NCBI RefSeq assembly: GCF_022482365.1
Contig: NZ_JAKVPE010000001.1
Location: 62,001-126,000 of the forward strand
Direction: 5' to 3'
DNA from: Limosilactobacillus sp.
Lineage (GTDB): Bacteria; Bacillota; Bacilli; Lactobacillales; Lactobacillaceae
Length of the DNA stretch: 64,000 nt
The position numbers and the translations under genes were made by a program. Shown here in pieces: positions 10,249 through 17,488 of the stretch. Position 1 is the stretch's first letter. Every line of letters starts with the position of its first letter. The notes under the pieces are model-generated. The model saw nothing but the letters and a program-made list of their open reading frames with translations, had not been told where the DNA came from and searched no databases.

Positions 10249-12213
10249 GTGGCAACGAAGACGGTACCAAGGAATGTTACCGAAACTATTAACTATCAGT
10301 ATGAGGATGGCACCACGGCTTCTCCGTCAGTCACCAAGACAGTAACCTTCAATAAGACTATAACCTACGATCCAACGGTTACCGGCTCAGAGAAGGTTTG
10401 GTCGGAATCCGATTGGGACGCGGCAAGCAGGACGTTTGACGATGTAGCCTCGCCAGAGATTGCGGGTTACACTGCTGATCAGACGACGGTCACGGGTGCC
10501 ACGGTTACACCAACGTCTACTAACATCACCAAGACGGTGACCTATAAGGCGAACGCGTGTAGCTTAACGTTAGAGATTGTCGACGCCGATGATAGCAACA
10601 AAGTTCTAGACTCGATGATCATTAACGGCAACACGAGCACGACCATGAGCAAGGAGAACCTGAACAACAACTATCAGACGACCCTGCAAAAGATTGCTCA
10701 CTATGAGAATCTGAGCATTGACTCGGCTTCACAGACAGAGTTGGACAAAGGCTACACCTTTAGTGCCGATTCGAATCAAACTGTGAAGGTTCTTGTTCAC
10801 CATAAGACGATGACTCAGCACCCAACACAGCAAGCAGCACGGCATGTGTTCAATTCGTTGGAGGGTCAATCCGGGTCGACGCTGCAAATCAACCAGCCGT
10901 ATAAGTTCCATTATGATGAAACTTATGATCTATTTACCAACAAGCCCGTCAAGGATACCAACTTTATTTATGACACGAAGATCGATTCGGTTACGGCTAA
11001 GGCCTATGATGGCTATACGGTCACTAACCCTGATGCCGCCCCAGCACTCACCTTGGAGCAGCTGGTCACGGTTAAGGATGGTCTGGCGAATAACAAACAA
11101 CCTGCCGATGTTACCTTCAAGTATGTGCTGAATTCCTACACGAACTCCTACAAGTTTGTGGATGCTGACGGAACGGCCATCCATGCCGAGCTGGCAGGGA
11201 AGCTGACTAAGTACACCCAGTCAGTTGATCTGACAGACGTCAACAAGGTGATTGATGATCTGGTAGCCAGTGGCTACAAGGTTACGTCCAATCCGTTGAC
11301 GACTGGGATGGCCCAAGTGCTGAATGGTAAGACTTATACGATTAAGTTTGATCACCAGACTTCGACCAGTGTTGAAACTGCAACGGCGACCTTAAAGGTT
11401 CACTACACCGGTGCAGGAGATAAGACATTATTAGATAGCGTTGAGGATGTTAACATTTCCCGGACGCACACAATTGATGAAGTTACTAAGACAGATACCA
11501 GCACAGCATGGGTACCTGCCAAGAGCACCTATAATACGGTTTACAATCCGGTGGTTTCTGGCTATGTAATCACGAATGTTGACAATAACGGCAGCACGGA
11601 CGGCGGCAAGACCGTTTCCGGCGTTGCCGTGGGCGATAAGAGCAAGACAATCACGGTCACCTACCAGGCGGTTGGTAAGTACGTGCCAGTGATGCAGCTT
11701 AATGGACTGCCGGTCTATGGTTACGAACAAGCCCAGGGACTTACTAGTGCAACTGATCATAGCTGGAGTTATACCAATGACCCGACTGATCCAACGAAGG
11801 TCACAGCTTCTCCAATTGCCCCAACGATTGATGGTTGGACGCAAGTGTCTGCGTTACCGACTACAATTACTAACCCAACTGAGGATACGAATGTTAGCTA
11901 CAGCCAGAACACCATTAATGATAAGATTATCTACACGTTAAATGGTACCCAATTCAGTACTGCAAACGTTCCTGTGCAGTATCTTACACAACTCAAGGAT
12001 CTTGCAAGCGACGCTAATGTTCAAAGTAATGCCCCATCGGGCTATGAGGTGGCTACTATTGATAAGTCAAACCTTCCTAGCGATGGGCTTCAGGGTACAA
12101 AGCCGTTGACCATTACTGCTACCCTTGTGCCAGTAAGTGGAACTGCTAGTTTTGTAGCATTAGCTTCCTCGACAAGAGCAACTACTAATCAAACCAACTC
12201 ATCTGTTGATTAA
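10249..12213 (+). pseudogene. 3' part of the giant Mub adhesin, downstream of the in-frame TAG
   Basis: About 654 codons continue the adhesin in the same frame. A B2-like module (10255-10545) and a FVDAD-type module (10555-10810) come first. A longer module (about 10815-11130) and another FVDADG module (11130-11360) follow; the latter closely resembles the one at 9530-9740, sharing SNPLTTGM. A B2-like module (11375-11670) and a final unit of roughly 170 residues end the protein. The C-terminus ends in NSSVD: there is no LPXTG motif, hydrophobic segment or basic tail, and a terminator follows within 30 bases. The fragment lacks a signal peptide, so even if translated from the GTG it would not be exported by the usual route. 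It is best read as one gene with the upstream part, either decayed or depending on readthrough. Confidence 0.8.
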
Positions 12214-12237
12214 CAATCGCTTCAGATTGCGATAGCA

Positions 12238-12288
12238 AAAACGAAGGCGTGAATTATCGATTTCGATAGTTCACGTCTTTTCGTTTGC
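12238..12288 (+). terminator. Rho-independent terminator of the adhesin gene
   Basis: A long inverted repeat (AACGAAGGCGTGAATTATCG pairing with CGATAGTTCACGTC and TTTTCGTT) begins about 25 bases after the adhesin stop codon and ends in a T-rich tract. A smaller CAATC/GATTG hairpin precedes it. Confidence 0.75.
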
Positions 12289-12337
12289 CCTGCGACGGGC
12301 GATGAAAATTGAATTGAAAACGGCGGCGGGCGGCAGT

Positions 12338-12361
12338 GAAAAATTTCCCGGGAAATTTTTC
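12338..12361. repeat. 24-bp perfect palindrome
   Basis: The half-site GAAAAATTTCCC is followed directly by its exact reverse complement, with no spacer. It sits in a non-coding stretch just upstream of a promoter-like sequence and the IS66 insertion point. It could be an operator or the end of a small mobile repeat; no function can be assigned from sequence. Confidence 0.7.
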
Positions 12362-12367
12362 GTGAGT

Positions 12368-12401
12368 TTGGCGATTTCTTCCGTACTTATATATTAGGAG
12401 G
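12368..12401 (+). promoter_or_regulatory. Promoter-like sequence cut off from the Rpn gene by IS66
   Basis: TTGGCG and TATATT are separated by 16 bases, followed by AGGAGG. Before the IS66 insertion this sequence lay about 50 bases upstream of the start codon now at 16148, so it is a candidate original promoter of the Rpn-family gene. The match to consensus is moderate. Confidence 0.4.
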
Positions 12402-12417
12402 TGCAATAACCTTCGAA

Positions 12418-12425
12418 TATGAAGT
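12418..12425. repeat. IS66 target-site duplication, left copy
   Basis: TATGAAGT here is repeated exactly at 16127-16134 on the other side of the element. Eight bases is the usual duplication length for the IS66 family. Confidence 0.9.
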
Positions 12426-12628
12426 GTAAGCACCCAATAACGATACGTATTGAAAAAGATAAGGCTTGAGCCACCAAAATCAGTGGCCCAAGCCTTTTTG
12501 CCTTAGATATGACACTCCTGTTGTACTGTAAGCACCCAATAACGACACGCATTGAAAAAATTAAGGCTTGAGCCACCAAAATTAGTGGCCCAAGCCTTTT
12601 TCCTTAGATATGACATTCCTGTTGTACT
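12426..12628. repeat. Tandem duplication of the IS66 left end
   Basis: Two diverged copies of about 102 bp (12426-12527 and 12528-12628) lie head to tail. Each carries the terminal GTAAGC repeat, a hairpin (AAGGCTTGAGCCACC...GTGGCCCAAGCCTT) and the last codons of tnpC (QECHI and stop). They differ at several positions, including one single-base deletion, so the duplication is not recent. The target duplication lies outside the outer copy. Confidence 0.85.
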
Positions 12629-13298
12629 TGCTCTGCCCATGGTAAATAAGCCTCAATGGCTTCCCCATTGCGGTTAGGTAAATAATCGAACAGATACTGA
12701 AAGTATTTGTAGATGTTTAAATGATTTTGTTTCGCTGTGCTTACGATTGTGTAGTAAATTGCGCTTGCTTTGGCACCGCGAATGCTTTTCGCAAACAAGC
12801 TATTCTTGCGAATCAAGGTTGATGGTCGAATAGCTTGTTCAACCGGATTATTGGTTAGCGGTACTTCGCCATTTTCAAAAATTCGGTAAACTCGTGACCG
12901 CAAGTTGATGGCATTTTGGATGGCGTTCCGTAATTTTCCTATCGGGCTGATTACGTGACTGATATAGTCATAAAACTTATCCATCAGTGGCCGCATTTTC
13001 TCTTGACGCTGCTTCAGTTTTTCATCAGGGTTCTGATATTCAAGCTGATTTTCCGTATGGAAAATCGGTCGTAATAAATTTACTGCCTGTTGAGCTACTG
13101 AATGCTTAGCTTTCTTTAGTTCGAGCGTCTTAATGATATTAGTGAATTCCCGCCGGATATGAACCAAGCAAGTACCGAAGTTAGCGGTTGGGTAGAGCTT
13201 ATCACTATAACCGCCATAGCCGTCACAGACGATTATTCCTTCGTAGTCACTTCCCATGATTTCGCCAATCGCTTTTCCAGAACGAGTATTAAAATAAT
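12604..13298 (-). pseudogene. tnpC: IS66 transposase tnpC, C-terminal part (split by IS30)
   Basis: This is the C-terminal half of an IS66 TnpC transposase (DDE_Tnp_IS66 type), with conserved stretches such as VCDGYGGYSDKLY, CLVHIRREF, NNPVEQAIRP and FAKSIRGAKASA. The segment is open back to the IS30 border at 13298; the ATG at 13257 is internal to the original gene. Removing IS30 and one copy of its 13-bp duplication joins it in frame with 14591-15437, giving a 1,542-nt gene of 513 codons plus stop, a normal TnpC length. The protein is inactive as it stands. Confidence 0.9.
13286..13298. repeat. IS30 copy 1 target duplication, left
   Basis: GTATTAAAATAAT, 13 bp, is repeated exactly at 14578-14590 on the far side of the IS30 element, inside the IS66 tnpC gene. 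Confidence 0.9.
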
Positions 13299-14577
13299 CC
13301 TAAATTTCAAGAATAAGTTAGCCACTGGACTCAAATAAATAATACTGACCAATTGATTATTGGTTGATGGAGCTGTGATATCTCTTGGTAGAAGGCCTTA
13401 CGATAGATATCCATTGACGAATGTCCATTAAACATAGCTCGTGGATAGTGATTCATCCAATCATTAGTCGCTATGATCTGAGCACTACTATAGTTATTTA
13501 TAGCTTCACCTTTGGTAATCTCCTTGCGGAGAAACCGGTTATTGATCTCATTGGATCCACGTTCCCAAGGGGAATACGGATCAGCATAGAAAACATGATC
13601 GTGAACTTGTGTTAACTCACTAAATTCTGAACCGTTGTCAGAGGTTATTGTCTTAAAAATGCGATAGTAAGCATCTGTGCCCATTTTCTGGCGCAAATTT
13701 ATAAAGAACTGATTTACTGCATGCGCAGTTTTACCAGCAATTTTACTCGTGATATTAACTCGTGAAAGGCGATCAGTCATTACTAGTACAACACTGTCAT
13801 TACCGTTTTTCTGTCCCTGAACTGTATCCAGTTCCCAATGGCCAATTTCGGACCGTTGGTCCGCAGTTTGAGGTCGTTGAGCAATATTAGGCCCTAAGCA
13901 CCTTTTAGCTTGCGGATGAGTTTGATGATGCTTACGTTTAGGTTTTTCAAAGAGGTCTAAATTGGACGTACGAAGCACACCCTCATTAATCCATTGATAT
14001 AAAGTTACAACCGACTTTGGGATCAGGGTGCCATCATTCATTAAATCTCGAGCCTTATAAATAACCGCTTGTGGGGAGTAATGGTGGTCGTCAAACTCAC
14101 CAAGCATTAGCTGATCAGCTAATCGTAAAAATTGCTTTGAAGAATAATATAAGCGACGACGACCAGAATGGCGGTGATGTTCAAGATATGTGGCCTGACC
14201 AGCTTCATAACTATAGATGTAGTAAGAATATTCGTAAATCTTACCATTAGATTTTTGACGACGAAGTTGGCGGACCGTACCACGGTTGAGCTCGTTATTA
14301 ATTGTTTGATGATTAACTCCTAATTGGCGACCAATTGCGCGATTGGAAAGTCCTTGCGACTTTAAAGTCGCAATCATCACACGTTCTTCTTTAGTAAGAT
14401 GAGCATTCTTTTTATGAGTAGTCAATAAAATAGTAGACATGGTATCATTTAAGTGCGTCATTTGACGGACATCCTTTCATATAGGTTTGGTTCACTTAAT
14501 ATGATACCTGATGTCACGCCGAATGGCGTTTTTTATTTACCACCAACTGGGTGGCTAACTTCATTCTATAATCTACC
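13299..14577 (-). mobile_element. IS30-family insertion sequence, copy 1
   Basis: This 1,279-bp element has borders fixed by comparison with the copy at 61690-62968 and by flanking 13-bp duplications. The imperfect terminal inverted repeats share GTTAGCCAC about 18 bases in from each end. It holds one transposase gene on the minus strand and is inserted in IS66 tnpC. Confidence 0.95.
13331..14461 (-). CDS. IS30-family transposase, copy 1
   Basis: The 376-residue transposase has an N-terminal helix-turn-helix region (LTKEERVMIATLKSQGLSNR and onward, residues about 22-60) typical of the family. A DDE integrase core follows: D212 in HWELDTV, D275 in TSDNGSEF and E305 in RGSNE. The protein catalyses cut-and-paste or circle-mediated movement of its own element. 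The sequence is identical to the copy at 61722-62852 and looks intact. A second in-frame ATG (MSTILL) eight codons on is an alternative start. Confidence 0.93.
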   Translation of the reverse strand: MTHLNDTMSTILLTTHKKNAHLTKEERVMIATLKSQGLSNRAIGRQLGVNHQTINNELNRGTVRQLRRQKSNGKIYEYSYYIYSYEAGQATYLEHHRHSGRRRLYYSSKQFLRLADQLMLGEFDDHHYSPQAVIYKARDLMNDGTLIPKSVVTLYQWINEGVLRTSNLDLFEKPKRKHHQTHPQAKRCLGPNIAQRPQTADQRSEIGHWELDTVQGQKNGNDSVVLVMTDRLSRVNITSKIAGKTAHAVNQFFINLRQKMGTDAYYRIFKTITSDNGSEFSELTQVHDHVFYADPYSPWERGSNEINNRFLRKEITKGEAINNYSSAQIIATNDWMNHYPRAMFNGHSSMDIYRKAFYQEISQLHQPIINWSVLFI

Positions 14578-14590
14578 GTATTAAAATAAT
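14578..14590. repeat. IS30 copy 1 target duplication, right
   Basis: This is an exact second copy of the 13-bp sequence at 13286-13298. Confidence 0.9.
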
Positions 14591-15437
14591 GGAAAACTGT
14601 CAGGTGATGGCGACTAAATTCCTTAACGGTGCGGGTCGCCCAAAAATAACAGTTAGTTTTATGCTCCTCCAGTACCGAAATCGGAGTTTCATCCATGTGA
14701 ATAACCCTTTCGGTCCGCATTAATTCGATTAATTTTTCATAGAGTGGTTGTAAATAAACCTCACTGACTTTAATCACATTGTTCGCAATTAACTTATCGT
14801 CAACCGGGAACCCCAACTCAGTCCAAAGCTTCAACTGACGATGAAAGGGCAATGCTAAGTTAAATTTGAGCTCACACACTTTAGCCAGAATACTACTTGA
14901 AAAATAGCTATGTGGCAGAAGCGTTCGGGGAGCTTCACTATTAACCAAGACATCTTTGCCTTCTGGATGACATTGTAAACATTTGTATGTTTCCTGAAAA
15001 AGATTTCGACAATATAATTCCGCAGGCTTCAATGTTGCCTCACGACTATAAAGACGCTGACTGATCTTATGCATCTCTTTGTGGCAGTACGGACACCGTT
15101 TGTCCGCAAGCGGTAAGACTTCGTTTACTTGTGGTAAATTATCCAAAAAAGCGGCACGCTTCCCGCTAACCTTTGGTTTGCGGTGACGTACCACTTGCTT
15201 TCGGTCAACAGTAATAACCTCAGTAACGCTCTGACCTTGGCCTTGCATTGCTGAAAGCTGTTCTTCATTAAATAATGATTGCTGACCCTTCGTTATTGTT
15301 TCAAAAACTTCAGTTTTTTTCCCATATAATTGGTTTTGCTGCAGTTTGATGATTGCAGTCAATTTTGCAATCTTTTGATTGGCCGCTTGCAGTTGCTTCT
15401 CAAGCTCCGCAATCCGTTCATCAGCTGAAGTCGTCAT
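14578..15437 (-). pseudogene. tnpC: IS66 transposase tnpC, N-terminal part (split by IS30)
   Basis: This is the N-terminal part of IS66 TnpC. It has a leucine-zipper-like coiled coil at residues about 5-45 (AELEKQLQAANQKIAKL), a zinc-ribbon-like CPYCHKEM segment and an HMDETP motif carrying the first catalytic Asp. The ATG at 15437 follows a good AGGAGG. The open frame runs past 14578 into IS30 and stops at 14514; those last codons are IS30 sequence, not transposase. The rest of the gene lies at 12604-13298. Confidence 0.9.
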
Positions 15438-15505
15438 AGTACGTCACCTCCTTTTGACCAATAATTCTTTATTATTATATCAAAAGAACAACGTTTTAAA
15501 CAGTA

Positions 15506-15871
15506 CTAATATAGGCTCCCCGGTTGAGCTTGATGGACACCCGGAGTTGGAAATGGATTAAGTCCTTTCAGTAATCGCCTTAGCTGTTTAGTGGAAAGTA
15601 ATCGGGCTTCTGAGCTTACTCGTGGCCATTTCAAGCGACCATTTTCGAAACGCTTATAGAGCAGAATAAATCCTTCACCGTCCCAGAAGAGTGCTTTGAA
15701 ACGATCATTACGTGAACCGCAAAATAGAAATAGGGAATTACTATAAAGTTCGATTCCATAATTTTCGGCAATCACCATTGCCAAGCCATCAATGCCTTTT
15801 CTTAAATCAGTTTTTCCGCAAACAATATAGACATGATCGGGATCATACCAATTAACGAGCATAACGGACAA
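15506..15871 (-). CDS. tnpB: IS66 accessory protein TnpB
   Basis: The 121-residue protein has the classic IS66 Orf2 pattern: VYIVCGKTDLRKGIDGLA near the N-terminus, LFLFCGSRNDRFKALFWDGEGF in the middle and KRFENGRLKWP after it. IS66 elements need TnpB with TnpA and TnpC for efficient transposition, though its biochemical role is unclear. The start overlaps the end of tnpA by 20 bases, suggesting translational coupling. The gene appears intact. Confidence 0.93.
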   Translation of the reverse strand: MSVMLVNWYDPDHVYIVCGKTDLRKGIDGLAMVIAENYGIELYSNSLFLFCGSRNDRFKALFWDGEGFILLYKRFENGRLKWPRVSSEARLLSTKQLRRLLKGLNPFPTPGVHQAQPGSLY

Positions 15872-16043
15872 TCACTTTAGCTAGTTCCACCGCTAGGTTG
15901 GAACTGGCTCCCTTAAAGACAGTTAATTTAACACCATTGCTTTCAATCTGAGCTGCCAAACGTGTTCGAAAAGGGTGTGCTTGTGGGGAAGCAGTGGTTT
16001 TAGTAGTAAATTTTGGCGTTATGATTTCATGCTTTTCTTCCAT
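15852..16043 (-). CDS. tnpA: IS66 accessory protein TnpA
   Basis: This 63-residue protein is the first gene of the IS66 operon. It begins 83 bases inside the right inverted repeat with an AGGAGG ribosome binding site. The segment RTRLAAQIESNGVKLTVFKGASSNLAVELAKVI matches the short IS66 TnpA/InsA-like proteins that precede tnpB. It overlaps tnpB by 20 bases. Confidence 0.8.
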   Translation of the reverse strand: MEEKHEIITPKFTTKTTASPQAHPFRTRLAAQIESNGVKLTVFKGASSNLAVELAKVIVRYAR

Positions 16044-16126
16044 AGATAAAGGACCTCCTTACTGAACAACTTCAGTATACGGGGTCCCAAAGACAAATTA
16101 TAGGCGTGTGGTTATAGTATGCTTAC

Positions 16127-16134
16127 TATGAAGT
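16127..16134. repeat. IS66 target-site duplication, right copy
   Basis: TATGAAGT matches 12418-12425 exactly. It lies 13 bases before the start codon of the Rpn-family gene. Confidence 0.9.
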
Positions 16135-16147
16135 TGGGGGGACTGTC

Positions 16148-17023
16148 ATGAGCAATCGAGAACAGGAGATGCAGGCCGCCGCGGCCAAATGGGAGCGGCT
16201 GACGCTGGCGGATGACCGGATGTTTGGGATGGTCATGGAGGACGAACAGATTTGCCTGGAAGTGCTGCAGCGGATTTCCCCGGAGCTGAAGATCAAGCAA
16301 GTTCAGCAAGTGGCGACGCAGAAACAGGTTAACACTTCGCTGGATGTCAAGTCGCCGCGCTTTGATGTCTTTGTGCGCGACGATCAGGGACGCATTTATA
16401 TTCTGGAAATGCAGGTGAAGAATAATCATAACTTGCCTTTCCGGGTGCAGTACTATCTGGATCACGCGGATGTGCTTAAGCCAGGTGATGAATATGACGA
16501 GGAACACGTGAACCCGATTTATATAGTCTTCTTTTGTGATTTTGATTATTACGAAAGGGGGAAAATGTGTTATCGTTTTAGCTTGAAAGAAGATGATGAA
16601 CCCGACTTATTAGCTGGGGTCGGTTTGCGGTTAGTGGTGTTTAACGCTAAGGCAAAAGACTTTCGTGGTAAAATAAAGCTAGCAGGATTCTTGCGGCTGA
16701 TGCACAACGAGCGGACGCCGGAGGATGAATTAGCGGAACGGATTTACCAGAAGATGGAACGAATTAAGCACGATCCGGAAAGGCGGGAGAGCTTTATGAA
16801 ATACGAATTGGATTTGATGGATGCGCGGAAAGAAGGCCGCGACGAAGGCCAAGCGATCGGCTTGAAGAATGGTGAGGCAATTGGCCTTAAGAAAGGAATT
16901 ACTGGAACAACCAAAGTCCTAATCGGCCTCAAGCTAGATGACGAAACGGTTGTTCATAAATTGATGGATACGTACAATCTTTCTTCTAAGGAAGCATGGA
17001 ATTATCTAGAGCAAGCACGATAG
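16148..17023 (+). CDS. Rpn-family PD-(D/E)XK nuclease / putative transposase
   Basis: The 291-residue protein matches the Rpn/YhgA-like, PD-(D/E)XK transposase-like group (PF12784 type). The nuclease core is visible: D73 in RFDVFV and E87-x-Q89 in ILEMQVK, with the usual ExQ variant, followed by YYLDHADVLKPGDEY and IVFFCDFDYY. The C-terminal part is charged and ends in repeated GLKNGEAIGLKKG segments, common in this family. Relatives are DNA endonucleases that promote RecA-independent recombination; some are linked to phage defence. The ATG follows a G-rich ribosome binding site. IS66 sits 13 bases upstream, so the native promoter has probably been displaced. A decayed second copy lies downstream. 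Confidence 0.85.
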   Translation: MSNREQEMQAAAAKWERLTLADDRMFGMVMEDEQICLEVLQRISPELKIKQVQQVATQKQVNTSLDVKSPRFDVFVRDDQGRIYILEMQVKNNHNLPFRVQYYLDHADVLKPGDEYDEEHVNPIYIVFFCDFDYYERGKMCYRFSLKEDDEPDLLAGVGLRLVVFNAKAKDFRGKIKLAGFLRLMHNERTPEDELAERIYQKMERIKHDPERRESFMKYELDLMDARKEGRDEGQAIGLKNGEAIGLKKGITGTTKVLIGLKLDDETVVHKLMDTYNLSSKEAWNYLEQAR

Positions 17024-17032
17024 TATGGCGGG

Positions 17033-17068
17033 AGGCAGCTGTGAGACTTGATCTCATAGTTGCCTTTT
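17033..17068 (+). terminator. Terminator of the Rpn-family gene
   Basis: AGGCAGCTGTGAG pairs with CTCATAGTTGCCT around a short loop and is followed by TTTT. It starts 10 bases after the stop codon. Confidence 0.7.
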
Positions 17069-17080
17069 CATTTTATAAAA

Positions 17081-17150
17081 GGCTTTCATGATAAAATGAG
17101 GTTAGCAGGATTCCTGCGGCTGATGCACAGCCAGGGCATCATTTAGGCAA
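17081..17150 (+). pseudogene. Remnant of a second Rpn-family gene
   Basis: This stretch is nearly identical to part of the intact Rpn gene (about 16662-16735). It repeats the block TTAGCAGGATTCCTGCGGCT and the following GATGCACA with few changes. Only about 70 bases survive, with no open frame of useful length. It suggests the locus once carried two related genes, or a tandem duplication that later decayed. Confidence 0.65.
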
Positions 17151-17192
17151 AATAACGTGGTACTTACCATAATCGATATAGATAGTAAATTA

Positions 17193-17221
17193 TTGAATTT
17201 TGTTGATAGTTATAGTACATT
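17193..17221 (+). promoter_or_regulatory. Promoter-like sequence before the 34-bp repeats
   Basis: TTGAAT and TACATT are spaced by 17 bases. Initiation would fall near 17228, a few bases before the first repeat. Confidence 0.45.
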
Positions 17222-17234
17222 TTGTATGCAGGAT

Positions 17235-17336
17235 AAGGTCACAGAACCTACCAAAACTGTTTTATATAAAGGTTAGGGAGCCTATCAAAACCCTTTTATA
17301 TAGAGGCCACAGGACCTATCAAAACTGTATTACTGC
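17235..17336 (+). repeat. Three tandem 34-bp repeats
   Basis: The units are 17235-17268, 17269-17302 and 17303-17336, with an exact 34-bp period and no spacers. Units 1 and 2 agree at 27 of 34 positions, and units 1 and 3 at 25 of 34. The invariant core is CCTA-Y-CAAAAC. Units 1 and 3 have ACAG/CTGT arms, while unit 2 has AGGG/CCCT at the same positions. Confidence 0.85.
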
Positions 17337-17346
17337 AATATTGGCT

Positions 17347-17375
17347 TGGCTGGTGCAATTAACCAGCTTTTTTTA
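17347..17375 (+). terminator. Terminator between the 34-bp repeats and the ATPase gene
   Basis: GCTGGT (17349-17354) pairs with ACCAGC (17362-17367) and is followed directly by a run of seven T. Confidence 0.75.
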
Positions 17376-17407
17376 TTTGCCTGTAAATTCGTAAAGATTC
17401 ATTTTGC

Positions 17408-17474
17408 AGATATAAAGAGATATAAAAATTGAAAGAAGATATAAAAAGATATAAAATAGAATCAAAGATATAAA
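17408..17474 (+). repeat. Five phased AGATATAAA motifs upstream of the ATPase start
   Basis: Exact copies of AGATATAAA start at 17408, 17418, 17437, 17447 and 17466, so the spacings are 10, 19, 10 and 19. That is two doublets one helical turn apart, repeated with a 29-bp period. The last copy adjoins the AAGGAG ribosome binding site. The phasing suggests repeated binding of one protein to one face of the DNA, or a regulatory element in the leader. Confidence 0.8.
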
Positions 17475-17488
17475 AAGGAGTGAGGATA

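Larger units (their letters stand above)
12426..16126 (-). mobile_element. IS66-family insertion sequence, interrupted by IS30
   Basis: The ends are imperfect inverted repeats starting GTAAGCA. The left repeat (outer copy at 12426, inner copy at 12528) matches the reverse complement of 16104-16126 at 19 of 23 positions, comparing the inner copy. The element carries the usual IS66 gene set on the minus strand: tnpA, tnpB and a large tnpC. An 8-bp target duplication, TATGAAGT, flanks the outermost ends. The tnpC gene is broken by an IS30 copy, so the element should not move without help in trans. It lies between the adhesin terminator and the Rpn-family gene. Confidence 0.9.
17228..17375 (+). 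ncRNA. Candidate small RNA made of three structured repeats
   Basis: A promoter-like sequence, three tandem 34-nt repeats and a rho-independent terminator delimit a possible RNA of about 145 nt with no convincing open frame. Each repeat can form a 4-bp stem (repeat positions 7-10 with 23-26) whose two middle pairs change together between copies. A conserved AGG (positions 2-4) can pair with CCU (13-15) across that stem, as in an H-type pseudoknot. The layout resembles antitoxin RNAs of type III toxin-antitoxin loci, but no known toxin family is adjacent. The RNA is a prediction. Confidence 0.45.

Noticed and set aside
14514-14577. Last codons of the upstream tnpC fragment
   Set aside because: This part of the open frame is IS30 terminal sequence, not IS66 transposase, so it was left out of the tnpC fragment.
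17235-17336. Possible CRISPR array in the 34-bp repeats
   Set aside because: The repeats are directly adjacent with no spacers, diverge at 7-9 positions, and no cas gene is nearby.
17200-17394. Short frame across the 34-bp repeats
   Set aside because: It has no ribosome binding site, runs through the terminator and the translation simply reflects the repeats.
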